In this document: piece by piece, positions 8,238 to 17,379 of the stretch
How the letters are laid out: each line of letters begins with the position of its first letter
Position numbering within the stretch: position 1 is the stretch's first letter
Assembly: GCA_013286655.1 (NCBI GenBank)
Contig: JABDFG010000012.1
Span: 1 to 43,990, forward strand
Length of the DNA stretch: 43,990 nt
From: Bacteroidota bacterium
GTDB lineage: Bacteria > Bacteroidota > Bacteroidia > JABDFU01
Direction: 5' to 3'
Notes under the pieces: generated by a model
Database searches by the model: none
What the model was told of the DNA's origin: nothing
Seen by the model: only the letters and a program-made list of their open reading frames with translations
Position numbers and translations under genes: made by a program

Positions 8238-10028
8238 CTATTGAATAACTATTTTTTTGGTTATTAAACCAGCATCATTTTGAACTACTCTAACCAGATA
8301 AATCCCTTTTGGAAAATTGGATGTCTCAATCGTTTCGAGTTCAGTTGTTACCTGTTTATTGAAAATCAATTGACCTTCAATAGTCATAATTTGCACAACT
8401 GCAGGTGTAGCATTTTCCAGTTTAATAAATAACTTGTCATTTGTGGGATTGGGATAGATTTCGATTCCGCTGACAGTATAATTCATAACACCTGTAGTTA
8501 TTCCAAAGGGATTAACATGTCCGCCAAAAGGAAGATTCACCTGAAAGGTTTCCGGAGCAACATGATTTTGTAAACCTGGCCAGGAGAGCGCCTGCACGTA
8601 TAAGGTATATCTGCCCGCAGGAACAGATGCAACTCTTGTCAGGTCAAATTGTTTGGGAGAAACCGTGTTAACAGTGCCCAATTGAGTAATGTGATTGCCG
8701 TCCATGGTCGCCCATAAATTATAGGCATATACCGTAGATTCCGTTCCGGTCATGGAGAACGAAAGGATATTGGCTTGAAGGCTTGCTTGCATTCGGACGT
8801 CGGTTCGCTGACCCCCGAACTTGCCAGATCCTTCGCGGTCATCATCCCATGTCACATCAACTATGTAGTCCGCCCCGTGTCCATTTCCCGCATTTAACCA
8901 GGTTTTAATTGCTCCCCAGGTTTCTACATACGTTAAGCCGGCCTGACGATTGATCCAGCTGTCCGTCTGATCTCTCCAGGGTGCTTTCGTGCCGTTAAAT
9001 CCGCAATAAACACTTGGGATACGGATTTTATCCGGATAGTTTGCACAAGTTGCCAGAGAACTTCGTACATAACTTAGCCCGCCCGTTGCATAATCAGATG
9101 CACTGGGATTGAGCCAAAAAAAGGATCCATCCGTTTCTTGTGCAGTAAAACCGCCTGCCTGGTAGAAAATGAACAAAGGATTGCCTCCTACGGCCCTGCG
9201 AACGGCAGTCCAATCTACTTGCGCGCCATACTGTTGAATAGTGGCCGTAAAATCCCAGAATAACACAACTGGTCTGCCTCCGCGTTTTTCATACATAGAA
9301 TTCTGAAAATAATTGGTATTCAGATGGTTTAAATTATCAATGATACATTGTTGCCACTGCGAAACAGGAACGCCATTTGCCGTAAGCATCTGCTGATCGA
9401 TCCCAACACAGAAAGTCATATTCGTATTGGGAAGCTGTGTCACCAGTACATTTAATGCACGGTCTCCGGGTTGGCCGGGGTTGTTAGGCCAATACCAGTT
9501 CAGGCAGCAAACATCATAACCACGTTTATACATGTCCATTACTGTAGGCCCGCCATCAGCACCATAGAAGTTAGTTCCGTTATCAGGATGGGTGGTCAGA
9601 CCGTTATAAGCTTCCATCCATATCATTTTGCGTGTAGTGCTTCCCGTTGGAAGGTATTCAGAGCAGGATCCTCCCAAAGGACTCTTACTGATATTCATTG
9701 GCTCAACATCGCCTGCAGCTGCGTTCTGCGAATCATCCTCCAGGTTCGCATCAATTGGAGTCCAGGAATTACTGTGCTGATGAGTTTCTCCGGTAAACCA
9801 GCTTGGTCTGTAATGAGCTTGGTTATAATTTGGTGAGCCACTTACATTATGATCCAGCAAATCCGACAGTAATCCGGTAGTTTGATGAAAAGGTGGAGGA
9901 CCGATCGGCGATTGTTGCAAGCTTGCCTGGGCCAATAGAGTTGAAGGATAGTTTCCCGCACCCAAAATCAGCAACAGATAATAAATCGTTCTTGTCTTTG
10001 TAAATGTGTGACGTAAGGTGTTTTTCAT
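8238..10028 (-). CDS. T9SS-exported protein, possible glycoside-hydrolase-like TIM barrel
   Basis: This protein has 596 residues. The N-terminus (about residues 1-34, ending TLLAQ) is a signal peptide. The last 75 or so residues (IEIYPNPTNDKLFIKL ... GIYLVRVVQ ... KKIVIQ) form a type A T9SS C-terminal sorting domain. The central part, about residues 110-430, is rich in aromatic residues. Features such as MIWMEAYNG, the MYKRGYDVCCLNWYWPN stretch, RPVVLFWDF and IVDVTWDDDREG resemble the barrel strands of alpha-glucanase or endo-mannosidase-like hydrolases (GH71/GH99 type). That resemblance is my impression, not a firm match. A beta-sandwich-like segment (about 430-510) precedes the sorting domain. 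The protein is expected on the cell surface or in the medium. It is flanked by a terminator and another T9SS cargo gene. Acidic residues for catalysis cannot be assigned with confidence. Confidence 0.7.
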   Translation of the reverse strand: MKNTLRHTFTKTRTIYYLLLILGAGNYPSTLLAQASLQQSPIGPPPFHQTTGLLSDLLDHNVSGSPNYNQAHYRPSWFTGETHQHSNSWTPIDANLEDDSQNAAAGDVEPMNISKSPLGGSCSEYLPTGSTTRKMIWMEAYNGLTTHPDNGTNFYGADGGPTVMDMYKRGYDVCCLNWYWPNNPGQPGDRALNVLVTQLPNTNMTFCVGIDQQMLTANGVPVSQWQQCIIDNLNHLNTNYFQNSMYEKRGGRPVVLFWDFTATIQQYGAQVDWTAVRRAVGGNPLFIFYQAGGFTAQETDGSFFWLNPSASDYATGGLSYVRSSLATCANYPDKIRIPSVYCGFNGTKAPWRDQTDSWINRQAGLTYVETWGAIKTWLNAGNGHGADYIVDVTWDDDREGSGKFGGQRTDVRMQASLQANILSFSMTGTESTVYAYNLWATMDGNHITQLGTVNTVSPKQFDLTRVASVPAGRYTLYVQALSWPGLQNHVAPETFQVNLPFGGHVNPFGITTGVMNYTVSGIEIYPNPTNDKLFIKLENATPAVVQIMTIEGQLIFNKQVTTELETIETSNFPKGIYLVRVVQNDAGLITKKIVIQ

Positions 10029-10083
10029 GGAAGTAATATTAAGTTAAGTGAATAGTACTAAAACTATAAGGTAACTTATCTAT

Positions 10084-10091
10084 AAAAGTAA
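10084..10091 (-). promoter_or_regulatory. possible -7 box for the 596-aa cargo gene
   Basis: The minus strand reads TACTTTTA, one mismatch from TAnnTTTG, with a TTG 16 bases upstream as a possible -33 element. It lies about 55 bases before the ATG at 10028. The surrounding 10029-10134 gap is very AT-rich, so chance matches are likely. Confidence 0.25.
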
Positions 10092-10134
10092 GTTAACTGA
10101 ATATAGCAATAAATTATTCATAAACGAAGCGTAA

Positions 10135-11751
10135 TTATCGTTGCACAATAAGTCTGCCCGATTGTATCGTTTGAGTAGCGTCTGATATTCTGTAAAAATA
10201 AACTCCGGCAGGATAGCTGCTTGTTTCAAAAGTAGTTAATTGATTCACAAGGATCGTACGAATCAACTCGGTTCCCAAAATAGTGTATATCCGGAGTTCA
10301 ATCCGGTTAATTTGATCCATGTCATTAATCAGAATAGTGGTTGAGCTGTTGAAAGGATTGGGATAGATGGTTACTGTTTCCTTTACAGCATCCAGAGAAG
10401 AAATACCCGATAAGCCGCAGACAGGAAGTAAGGTAGTTGTAGTTGCAGTGGTTGTTAAAGCCCCATTCGTTGTCAATGCTTTCCCGTTAAGCGTAACTCC
10501 TGTATTGATGGCGCCCAGAGCCCCATTATTACAAATGATAGTTCCGCAGAAGACAGAATAATTATTGATACTTACTGCACCTTCAATTTTCCAGAACACA
10601 TTTTTTGCCTGTGCCTGGTTCAGCAGAATAACCTTTGAATAAGTACTTGTCGAAAGGGCACCATTTATCTTGATTATAAATACAGCATCTGCGTTGCCCT
10701 GGGCATTGAGGTAAAGTGTATCCGTCAAGGTCGTGGCTCCGTTTAAGAGATATGTATGGGGTGTAAGAACCAGATTTCTTCCGAATTGTGCGGGGTACAG
10801 CAACTCGATATCATAAGCTAACGTGTTAATATAGGTATACGCATTGGATAAATCTGCGGCACATTTTGCGGTCGAAACATCAGGAATAGGATGGATGGTT
10901 CCGGTTACATACAGTGAATTATAACCCGTGGCAGAGCCATTGTTGCTACCAACATCTCCGTCGACATACGTTATGCCCGAATTGGAAACGGCCCCATCAG
11001 AAGAAAAGAGTGCGTAACAGGTAGCAGAAGCAAGATTAGGTGCAGCCGGTCCGGTAAGAACAGCACTTCCACATCCGATTGGTGTATAGGCCAGCACTCC
11101 GTCAACCGTAACGGCTCCCGCTGTGGAAAGCGCTCTTCCTTCAAGCGTATCACCCGTGCCGATATTGATCGCTGCATTGTTAGCGATAATAGTTCCCCGC
11201 ATGGTAGTTCCGGATGCCATACTTACCAAACCTTCCACCTTCCAAAATACATTACATGCCTGTGCTCCATTCAACAGTTTGATTTTGGAGGATGCGTAGG
11301 TTGATAACGATCCTTGAATTTTGAAAATGAAGACGGCATTCGTATTTCCTTTTGCGTTCAGGCAAAGGTTTAAATTCAAGGTGGCAGCTCCCGAAATAGA
11401 ATATACTCCTGGAGCAAGGGTATCTCCCTTACCCAATGATCCCGAGATAGAGAAAGTTGCCGTTGTCCCCGCTAACTGATTGTAGGCCTTTAAAAGGTCA
11501 GCTGAACAGGCTGCACTTGCTCCATCTCCATCATGCATCATCCCATTCACATTTCCGAAAGCAGTGCTGGAACCGCTGTTGGTTCCTACATTGCCGGTAA
11601 GCTCTGAAATTCCGGTATTACTCACTGCCCCGTCTGTGGAAAAGAGAACAAAGTTAGCCGCTGTGCCAAGATTAGGCGCCTGTCCGAAATTCAGAGCAGG
11701 CAGCAAGCACACCATAATTGCAGTGAAGGCATAATGTAGGATAGTTTTCAT
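10135..11751 (-). CDS. tandem ice-binding-type (DUF3494) T9SS cargo protein
   Basis: This 538-residue protein has a signal peptide (residues 1-23, ending NFGQ) and two copies of the DUF3494 ice-binding-like beta-helix. Copy 1 covers about 27-225 and copy 2 about 238-440. Both show the family marks: an LFSTDGAVSNTGI / LFSSDGAVSNSGI opening, GDVG or GNVG, TLAPGVY or LTPHTY, VFIFKIQGSLST / VFIIKINGALST, NVFWKVEG / NVFWKIEG, and the TIIANN / TIICNN turn. A type A T9SS sorting domain follows (VTIYPNPFNSSTTILI ... GVYFYRISD ... GRLIVQR). Known role of the family: binding ice and inhibiting recrystallisation, or adhesion to ice. Many DUF3494 homologues are uncharacterised, so ice binding is inferred. 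It stands alone between two other cell-surface genes. Confidence 0.88.
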   Translation of the reverse strand: MKTILHYAFTAIMVCLLPALNFGQAPNLGTAANFVLFSTDGAVSNTGISELTGNVGTNSGSSTAFGNVNGMMHDGDGASAACSADLLKAYNQLAGTTATFSISGSLGKGDTLAPGVYSISGAATLNLNLCLNAKGNTNAVFIFKIQGSLSTYASSKIKLLNGAQACNVFWKVEGLVSMASGTTMRGTIIANNAAINIGTGDTLEGRALSTAGAVTVDGVLAYTPIGCGSAVLTGPAAPNLASATCYALFSSDGAVSNSGITYVDGDVGSNNGSATGYNSLYVTGTIHPIPDVSTAKCAADLSNAYTYINTLAYDIELLYPAQFGRNLVLTPHTYLLNGATTLTDTLYLNAQGNADAVFIIKINGALSTSTYSKVILLNQAQAKNVFWKIEGAVSINNYSVFCGTIICNNGALGAINTGVTLNGKALTTNGALTTTATTTTLLPVCGLSGISSLDAVKETVTIYPNPFNSSTTILINDMDQINRIELRIYTILGTELIRTILVNQLTTFETSSYPAGVYFYRISDATQTIQSGRLIVQR

Positions 11752-11868
11752 ACTATTTTTTTTAGATTATGAAATAATTTTCATAACAACGTAAAGGTGG
11801 TCTTTAGTTATAGGATTGACTTACACAATTTTGGGAAAAAGTTACAGAATTAAAGGAAAGCATAGCTC

Positions 11869-13749
11869 TTATGAATCTCCTTTCCGCGCGTTTTTATGAG
11901 CGCGAACGATACCTTGCTGCGCTATTTTAAACTCCACTCTTCGGTTTACTTCATATTCCTCACTTGTGCATTCTATCCCAACCACACAACGGTTTACCGC
12001 GCGACTGTATCCATAACCTATTGTTTTGATACGTTTCCTGCCGACCCCTTTTGAGGTAAGATAATTCAAAGACGATTCTGCCCTTTTTTTCGAGAGAACG
12101 ATATTATACCGGTACGTGCCCCGGGTATCGGCAAATCCATCCAGCTCCAATAGGGTGGAGGGATTCGCTAACATATATGCCGCGACCTCATCCAGGGTAC
12201 GATATTCAGATGGTTCAACAGCATACTTGTCGAATGCAAAATGAATGGTTGAAAATGTATCCGGATTAAAAGGAGGATTTGTTTTTTTAGTTATTAAATT
12301 ACTATCCTGGATGAATGGATGATTTTTTAAGTCCATCCGGCTGGTTTGTAATGTAATATTACTATCTAATGGTAAAGGTGTTTCAAGGTTCTGAATGGGG
12401 GGGATTATTTTTACTACCATATTCGTGTCCTGTTTTGGCCGGTATCCAATAGTATAAATACTGGTAGTAATTGATTGATCTATGAGGTCCCGATCCAGGT
12501 CAAAATGACAGATATCATCATCTCCATGTCCACCTTCCCGATTAGTAGAAAAGTAACCACTTTTGCCGCTTTTTACAAAATTTATTCCGAAATCATCCGT
12601 AGTCGAATTAAATGGATATTTCATGGGGATGGCCTTTTGAAAGATGTTGTGTTGGTTCAGTGATACACATATATCGAGTCCACCGAAGCCGGCATATCCA
12701 TCGGACGAGAAGTAGAGATTCCCGGCAGAATCCAAGGCAGGAAATAGTTCTCTTCCCATAGTATTCACAGAAGATCCAAGATTAACCGGCTTGCTCCATC
12801 CTCCGCTTTCGTGCTTACAAACATAAATATCCGATCCGCCGTAGCCGCCGGGCATATCAGAGGAAAAATATATTTTTGAACCGTCCGGACTGATAAAAGG
12901 GCAGGCAACGGAATAATCGTCGCTGTTTAAAGAAGAAGGTTCCATCCCTTTCCATTTATATTCTCCCATTTTAGCTGAATAAATTTTTATCCGGTTGACT
13001 GCCATGTCTTTCTTTAACTTTCTTGGTAAATCATATTGTACACGTGAAATATAGATGGTGTCGTAATTTTTCGAAAAGAAAGCCGGGCCATCATGAAAAT
13101 GAAGATCAATCATGTTTTCTTCCAGGACAGTGGCTTTGCCGAACACGCCCGTATTGCTGTCTTTCTCCGCATAAAAAATATCCTGAAAGTAACCTCCTGT
13201 CCAACCGTCGAATAACCTATCGTTCATTGGGACGCGTCTTGTTGAAGTAAAGACAATACCTTTTTTATAAGGTACTGCGCCGAAATCGGAATACTCGGAG
13301 TTAAGTCCTTTAACATTCTCAATTATAATAGGTAAATCCCATGTATGGTCTTCCAGGACGATGTCGCAGGAATTCAAGTACATTCTGCCTCTTGGATCGG
13401 AAGGCACCAAGCTGTCATATTTTCTAAAGGAGGCTTTTGCGCTTTCATACTGATTATTATTTTTCAGTATCAATCCATAATTCAGATAAAATTGGGGATC
13501 GAAAAACGCTCCGGCTGCATTTACTTTATCATAGCTTGCCAAAGCCTCTGCATACCTGTTCATCTTTCGATAGCATTCACCTAGTTTGTAATTTACCTTT
13601 TGGTTCGGATGTTTATCCGCCGATTTTTTATAAAGCCTGGCAGCAGCAGCGTAATCATTGTGGTCGGCAAACTTGTCAGCACGCTGTTCCTGTGCAATAA
13701 CCGGAATAGAAAGCTTTGTTACAAGTAATGCAATTAATATTTTTTTCAC
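11869..13749 (-). CDS. TPR-PD40-OmpA family envelope protein (PorE-like)
   Basis: This 626-residue protein has a signal peptide (1-19, ending PVIAQ). TPR-like helices follow at about 20-120 (DYAAAARLYKKSADKHPNQ, YAEALASYDKV), then a beta-propeller-like region with PD40 blades at about 130-430 (FISPDGSKIYFSSDMPGG, NLYFSSDGYAGFGG, GYFSTNREGGHGDDDI). The C-terminal OmpA domain covers about 505-615 (IHFAFDKYAVEP, ELDGFADTRGTYRYN, LSKKRAESSLNYL, NRRVEFKI). It has no lipobox cysteine. Proteins of this layout are usually encoded next to PorP/SprF and are thought to link T9SS-associated outer-membrane complexes to peptidoglycan. Here it lies 16 bases after a PorP/SprF gene, which supports that role. 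It could be named PorE-like, but the family is large and the name is not certain. Confidence 0.87.
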   Translation of the reverse strand: MKKILIALLVTKLSIPVIAQEQRADKFADHNDYAAAARLYKKSADKHPNQKVNYKLGECYRKMNRYAEALASYDKVNAAGAFFDPQFYLNYGLILKNNNQYESAKASFRKYDSLVPSDPRGRMYLNSCDIVLEDHTWDLPIIIENVKGLNSEYSDFGAVPYKKGIVFTSTRRVPMNDRLFDGWTGGYFQDIFYAEKDSNTGVFGKATVLEENMIDLHFHDGPAFFSKNYDTIYISRVQYDLPRKLKKDMAVNRIKIYSAKMGEYKWKGMEPSSLNSDDYSVACPFISPDGSKIYFSSDMPGGYGGSDIYVCKHESGGWSKPVNLGSSVNTMGRELFPALDSAGNLYFSSDGYAGFGGLDICVSLNQHNIFQKAIPMKYPFNSTTDDFGINFVKSGKSGYFSTNREGGHGDDDICHFDLDRDLIDQSITTSIYTIGYRPKQDTNMVVKIIPPIQNLETPLPLDSNITLQTSRMDLKNHPFIQDSNLITKKTNPPFNPDTFSTIHFAFDKYAVEPSEYRTLDEVAAYMLANPSTLLELDGFADTRGTYRYNIVLSKKRAESSLNYLTSKGVGRKRIKTIGYGYSRAVNRCVVGIECTSEEYEVNRRVEFKIAQQGIVRAHKNARKGDS

Positions 13750-13765
13750 GTTTCAGTTTTTTAGT

Positions 13766-14713
13766 TTAGAAAAATCTTGGACTTGTAATAGTTGTTTTTG
13801 AGATATTTAAGTCCCAGCCCAGCATGACTTCGAAGGTCCCGTCATTATACTGTTGTGCGCTTGTCAGGTAAGAGTCGTAGGAACAACCGATACGGAAGCG
13901 GTTGCACACTTCATACTCAATCATGGCGACAAACATATTGTCAGTTCCGTTAATGCCGATTCTTTGCGCAGTTCTCATACCCACTCCGGCAAAGTATTTC
14001 TCATGGAAAATAAGTGAAACATTATATCCTATATTGATAGGAGCAGCCTGAACATAGGTGACTTGAACGGAAGGTCGGAGGTCGACAACCTCGTTCAGTT
14101 TGAATACAATTCCGGATATTAAGTAATAATGCCGGAAGAACATGGCCGGTTCACTGGTAGCTGTATTGTCGATACCAAACTTTGGCTCCAGCAAATGGGT
14201 AACAGAGGCACCTGCATAAAAGCGGTTTTTATAAAGGTATAATCCGAAATTGGCATCCGGTATCAACGAAGAAGCTGCCGTGTTTGTAAAAGAGGGATCA
14301 TTTTTATTTTCCACAACTATATTGTTGCCGGAAACAGTCAGGCTGTTCAATGCACCTTGCAATCCAAAAGCAAGTCGATAACTTCCAATAGGAATATAAT
14401 AGGAGTAAGTTGCCTGCACGCCGGTATTTCTCATCGGCCCTTCCTGATCATTGTATACTTGTAGCCCTAAGCCTACTCTGGTATTTGGTACTGGACCATT
14501 CATATTGAGTGATTGAGTTACCGGAGAGCCTGGCATTCCAACCCATTGACTACGATTGATCAAGGTTCCGGAAATTGCTTCACGGCTTCCGGCATAGGCA
14601 GGATTTATTTCAAGTTGATTAAAAAAATACTGGGAAAAGCCGGCATCCTGTTGTGCCGTTGCGTCCAGAGAGGCTATTCCGGCAATAAGTAGTGTAATTA
14701 ATTTTATTTTCAT
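13766..14713 (-). CDS. PorP/SprF-family type IX secretion membrane protein
   Basis: This 315-residue outer-membrane beta-barrel has a signal peptide ending TAQQ. The diagnostic N-terminus is FSQYFFNQLEINPAYAGSRE, followed by RSQWVGMPGSPVTQSLN and GLGLQVYNDQEGP, all hallmarks of the PorP/SprF family. Multiple alternating amphipathic strands fill the rest. Known role: PorP is a T9SS component, and SprF-like paralogues are dedicated partners needed to secrete particular large adhesins that carry the type B (CHU_C) C-terminal domain, as SprF does for SprB. Here the gene is sandwiched between such an adhesin (98 bases upstream) and an OmpA-type protein (16 bases downstream). That makes it the likely partner of the 855-residue adhesin rather than the core PorP. 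Confidence 0.93.
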   Translation of the reverse strand: MKIKLITLLIAGIASLDATAQQDAGFSQYFFNQLEINPAYAGSREAISGTLINRSQWVGMPGSPVTQSLNMNGPVPNTRVGLGLQVYNDQEGPMRNTGVQATYSYYIPIGSYRLAFGLQGALNSLTVSGNNIVVENKNDPSFTNTAASSLIPDANFGLYLYKNRFYAGASVTHLLEPKFGIDNTATSEPAMFFRHYYLISGIVFKLNEVVDLRPSVQVTYVQAAPINIGYNVSLIFHEKYFAGVGMRTAQRIGINGTDNMFVAMIEYEVCNRFRIGCSYDSYLTSAQQYNDGTFEVMLGWDLNISKTTITSPRFF

Positions 14714-14811
14714 ATTTTGGTGTTCTTTTTATTTGTTTCATTTGAACTTATGAATGTTTCGCATTGCAGTCGGTATTCGAAGGAATATGACAATTTCATA
14801 ATGAACTCTTT

Positions 14812-17379
14812 TTATCGTTTAATAAATACCCATCCTTGTTTATCTTGCTGGTTGTAGCTAATTGTGTAATAATAGGTGCCATCCGGCAGGTTTTCTCCTT
14901 TCATATTCTGTCCCGACCAGACGACATTTTTACTGTCATAATTGATCCCGAGCCATACCTCATCTCCCCAACGGTTTAGGATCAGCACTTGATTGTCAGG
15001 ATAATTGGTAAGCAGGGGGATATCCCATTTGTCATTTACTCCATCGCCATTTGGTGAGAAACCATTAAAAAATTCGGTAGAAACGGATCCCTCATTTGGA
15101 TTAACCGTTACCGTGACGGAATTTGTTTTTGAGCACCCTGTTGAGGAATTCGTCTCAATTAAGCTATAGGTTGTGGTTGTAACCGGACTGGCAATGGGAT
15201 CCGAAATGGACGCTGAACTCAAGTCGGTATCGGGAGACCAGCTGTATGTGTTTCCGCTGACGGAAGGTTCCCCGAGTGTAACGCTTGTGCCATTCACAAT
15301 TGTTTGATCAGAACCTGTGTTAGCTGCAGGAGATGGGTTTACCGTAATCGTAACCGTATTTGATATGGAACAACCCGGAGATGTTTCTGTTAATGTATAG
15401 GTAGTTGTAGCAGTTGGGTTAGCGGTTGGTTGGGAAACGGTTGTTGAACTCAAGCCCGTACCAGGGGACCAGGTATAGGTATTTCCAGAAACAGCCGTTG
15501 CACCAATCGTTGTGCTTGATCCATTGCAGATGGTTTGATTGGCTCCTGCATTAGCTGCCGGAGGAGGGGTAGTAGTAATCGTAACGGAGTTTGTTTTCTG
15601 GCAGCCGCTTCCTGTAACCGTTTCTGTTAAAGTATAGGTGGTAACGGTATTCGCGGGAGTGGCGACGGGTTGTGACACAGAGTTCGAACTTAAACCGATA
15701 GAAGGCGACCAGCTATATGTATTTCCTACAATAGGGGCTGAACCGATAGTGGCACTCCCGCCGGTACAAATAGTTTGATTCGGACCGGTATTTGCTGCCG
15801 GAGACGGATTTACCGTAACTGTAACGAAGCCTGTTCCCTGACAGCCTGTCGAAGTAATCGTCTCAGTTAATGTATAGATGGTGGTGCTGTCAGGACTGGC
15901 AATGGGTTGAGAAATGGTGCCGGAGTTCAATCCTGTTATAGGAAGCCAGTTATAGGTGTTTCCGGGTACAGATGTTGCACCAATCAGCACGTGACTACCT
16001 TCGCAGATTAATTGATTCGTTCCGGCATCAACCACCGGTGCGGGATTCACGGTAACGGTGACGGAGTCCGTTTTCTGGCAACCTGTTGCGGTAATTGTTT
16101 CTGTTAACACGTAAATTGTGGTAGTGTCAGGTCTGGCCGTTGGTTGTGCAATGCTACTTGAATTCAAGCCGGTGACCGGAGACCAATTATAAGTATTTCC
16201 TGATACAGAAGCTGCGCCAATAACAGTGCTATTCCCTGCGCAGATGGTTTGATTTGTCCCGGCATCTGCTGCAGGGGATGGGCTTACGGTAACACTAACG
16301 GAATCTACATTATGACAGCCGGTAAGGGTATCCGTTACGGTTAATATGTAAGTAATGGTAACCGCCGCTCCTGCTGTGGCCAATGGTTGTGCTATATTGG
16401 TGGAGTCAAGCCCTGTAGCAGGCAGCCAACTGTAGGTGTTGTGAGCTGAAGAAGGAGTTCCTATCTTGGTGCTTTCTCTCCAGCAAATAACCTTGTCTGG
16501 TCCTGCGTTCGCAATGGGCAGGAGGTTCTTAATAACCGTGGTAGGAGCCGAATAATCTGTGCATCCATTCGCATAAGTTATAGCCACCGAATAATCTCCG
16601 ATGCCGGAAACATAAATACTTTTAGTCGTATCCCCGTTTGACCAAAGAAATGAAGCCCCGCTGGATGAAAAAAGCAAGGCTGAGTCGGCTGGGCAGAAGC
16701 CTACAGAATCTCCCTGCAGGATATGAGCGGTAGGCTTGGGTTTTACGATGATGGTGGTAGAATCCACTGCCTGGCAGCCGGTGAGGGAATTTGTTACTAT
16801 TAAAATGTACGTTGTTGTATCTGCAGGGCTTGCTGAGGGCTCTGCTACGTTATAGGAGCTCAACCCTCTATTCGGGGTCCAGGCATAAGTATTGCCCGGT
16901 ATAGCAGGAGTACCAATAGAGATAGTATCTCCGTAACATATTGTTTGACGAGGGCCAGGATTGGCTGAGGGCAGAGGATTTACAATAATAAGCACGAGAG
17001 CCGTATCGCATAAGGAGGGTATGCCATTATCACAGATAACATACCTGATTGTGTCGTTACCGGTATAATTTGCATTCGGAGTATAATTGATGGCATTACC
17101 ACTAAGGGAAGCAGTCCCATTTTTAGGTCCTGTATAAATACTTGTTGTAAGCGTATTTCCATCAGGATCGCTGTCATTGCTTTGCACGGCTTTTGTAATT
17201 GTACCTCCGTTCTCACAAATAATTATGGTGTCATTTACAGCAATGGGTGAGTGGTTTATAAGCATATGGAAGCTGCGTTTATTGTTAAACGATTCGCTTA
17301 AACTGATCATCGGTAATAAACAAATAGTTAGCATTGTTAGCGCGATAAGTAAATTGTTTTTGTGTTTAGTTTTTTTCAT
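14812..17379 (-). CDS. large repeat adhesin with gliding-motility-type (CHU_C, type B) C-terminal domain
   Basis: This 855-residue protein has a signal peptide (about 1-30). A tandem-95/cadherin-like domain with Asn-Asp turns (about 44-137) comes first. Seven homologous 77-81 residue repeats lie at 138-216 and 289-763. A divergent PKD-like domain (217-288) sits between repeats 1 and 2. Each repeat has the plan AGxxQTIC, xGNTYxWSPxxGL, QPxAxP and TTxYxLTxT with GC near its end. The C-terminal 92 residues form the CHU_C domain (FFNGFSPNGDGVND, ILNRWGDEVW, DGTYYYTI, GWVFIKR), the type B sorting signal of the T9SS. The protein should sit on the cell surface and act in adhesion or gliding. It is first in a unit with PorP/SprF and an OmpA-type protein. 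Ligand binding cannot be predicted from the repeats. Confidence 0.88.
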   Translation of the reverse strand: MKKTKHKNNLLIALTMLTICLLPMISLSESFNNKRSFHMLINHSPIAVNDTIIICENGGTITKAVQSNDSDPDGNTLTTSIYTGPKNGTASLSGNAINYTPNANYTGNDTIRYVICDNGIPSLCDTALVLIIVNPLPSANPGPRQTICYGDTISIGTPAIPGNTYAWTPNRGLSSYNVAEPSASPADTTTYILIVTNSLTGCQAVDSTTIIVKPKPTAHILQGDSVGFCPADSALLFSSSGASFLWSNGDTTKSIYVSGIGDYSVAITYANGCTDYSAPTTVIKNLLPIANAGPDKVICWRESTKIGTPSSAHNTYSWLPATGLDSTNIAQPLATAGAAVTITYILTVTDTLTGCHNVDSVSVTVSPSPAADAGTNQTICAGNSTVIGAASVSGNTYNWSPVTGLNSSSIAQPTARPDTTTIYVLTETITATGCQKTDSVTVTVNPAPVVDAGTNQLICEGSHVLIGATSVPGNTYNWLPITGLNSGTISQPIASPDSTTIYTLTETITSTGCQGTGFVTVTVNPSPAANTGPNQTICTGGSATIGSAPIVGNTYSWSPSIGLSSNSVSQPVATPANTVTTYTLTETVTGSGCQKTNSVTITTTPPPAANAGANQTICNGSSTTIGATAVSGNTYTWSPGTGLSSTTVSQPTANPTATTTYTLTETSPGCSISNTVTITVNPSPAANTGSDQTIVNGTSVTLGEPSVSGNTYSWSPDTDLSSASISDPIASPVTTTTYSLIETNSSTGCSKTNSVTVTVNPNEGSVSTEFFNGFSPNGDGVNDKWDIPLLTNYPDNQVLILNRWGDEVWLGINYDSKNVVWSGQNMKGENLPDGTYYYTISYNQQDKQGWVFIKR
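15091..16968 (-). repeat. seven Ig/PKD-like protein repeats within the adhesin
   Basis: The DNA encodes seven units of about 235-245 bases, residues 138-763 of the adhesin, interrupted after the first unit by a divergent domain. Units 1-6 have a cysteine in TIC (VIC or LIC in two units) and another in GC, probably a disulfide. Unit 7 (15091-15327) replaces the first cysteine with valine (TIV), leaving an unpaired cysteine. Such tandem copies are prone to assembly collapse and recombination. Confidence 0.85.

Noticed and set aside
11766-11785. Inverted repeat (TTATGAAA / TTTCATAA) before the ice-binding-type gene
   Set aside because: The 8-bp AT-rich stem is weak and lies in a very AT-rich leader. 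It could be an operator, but nothing supports it.
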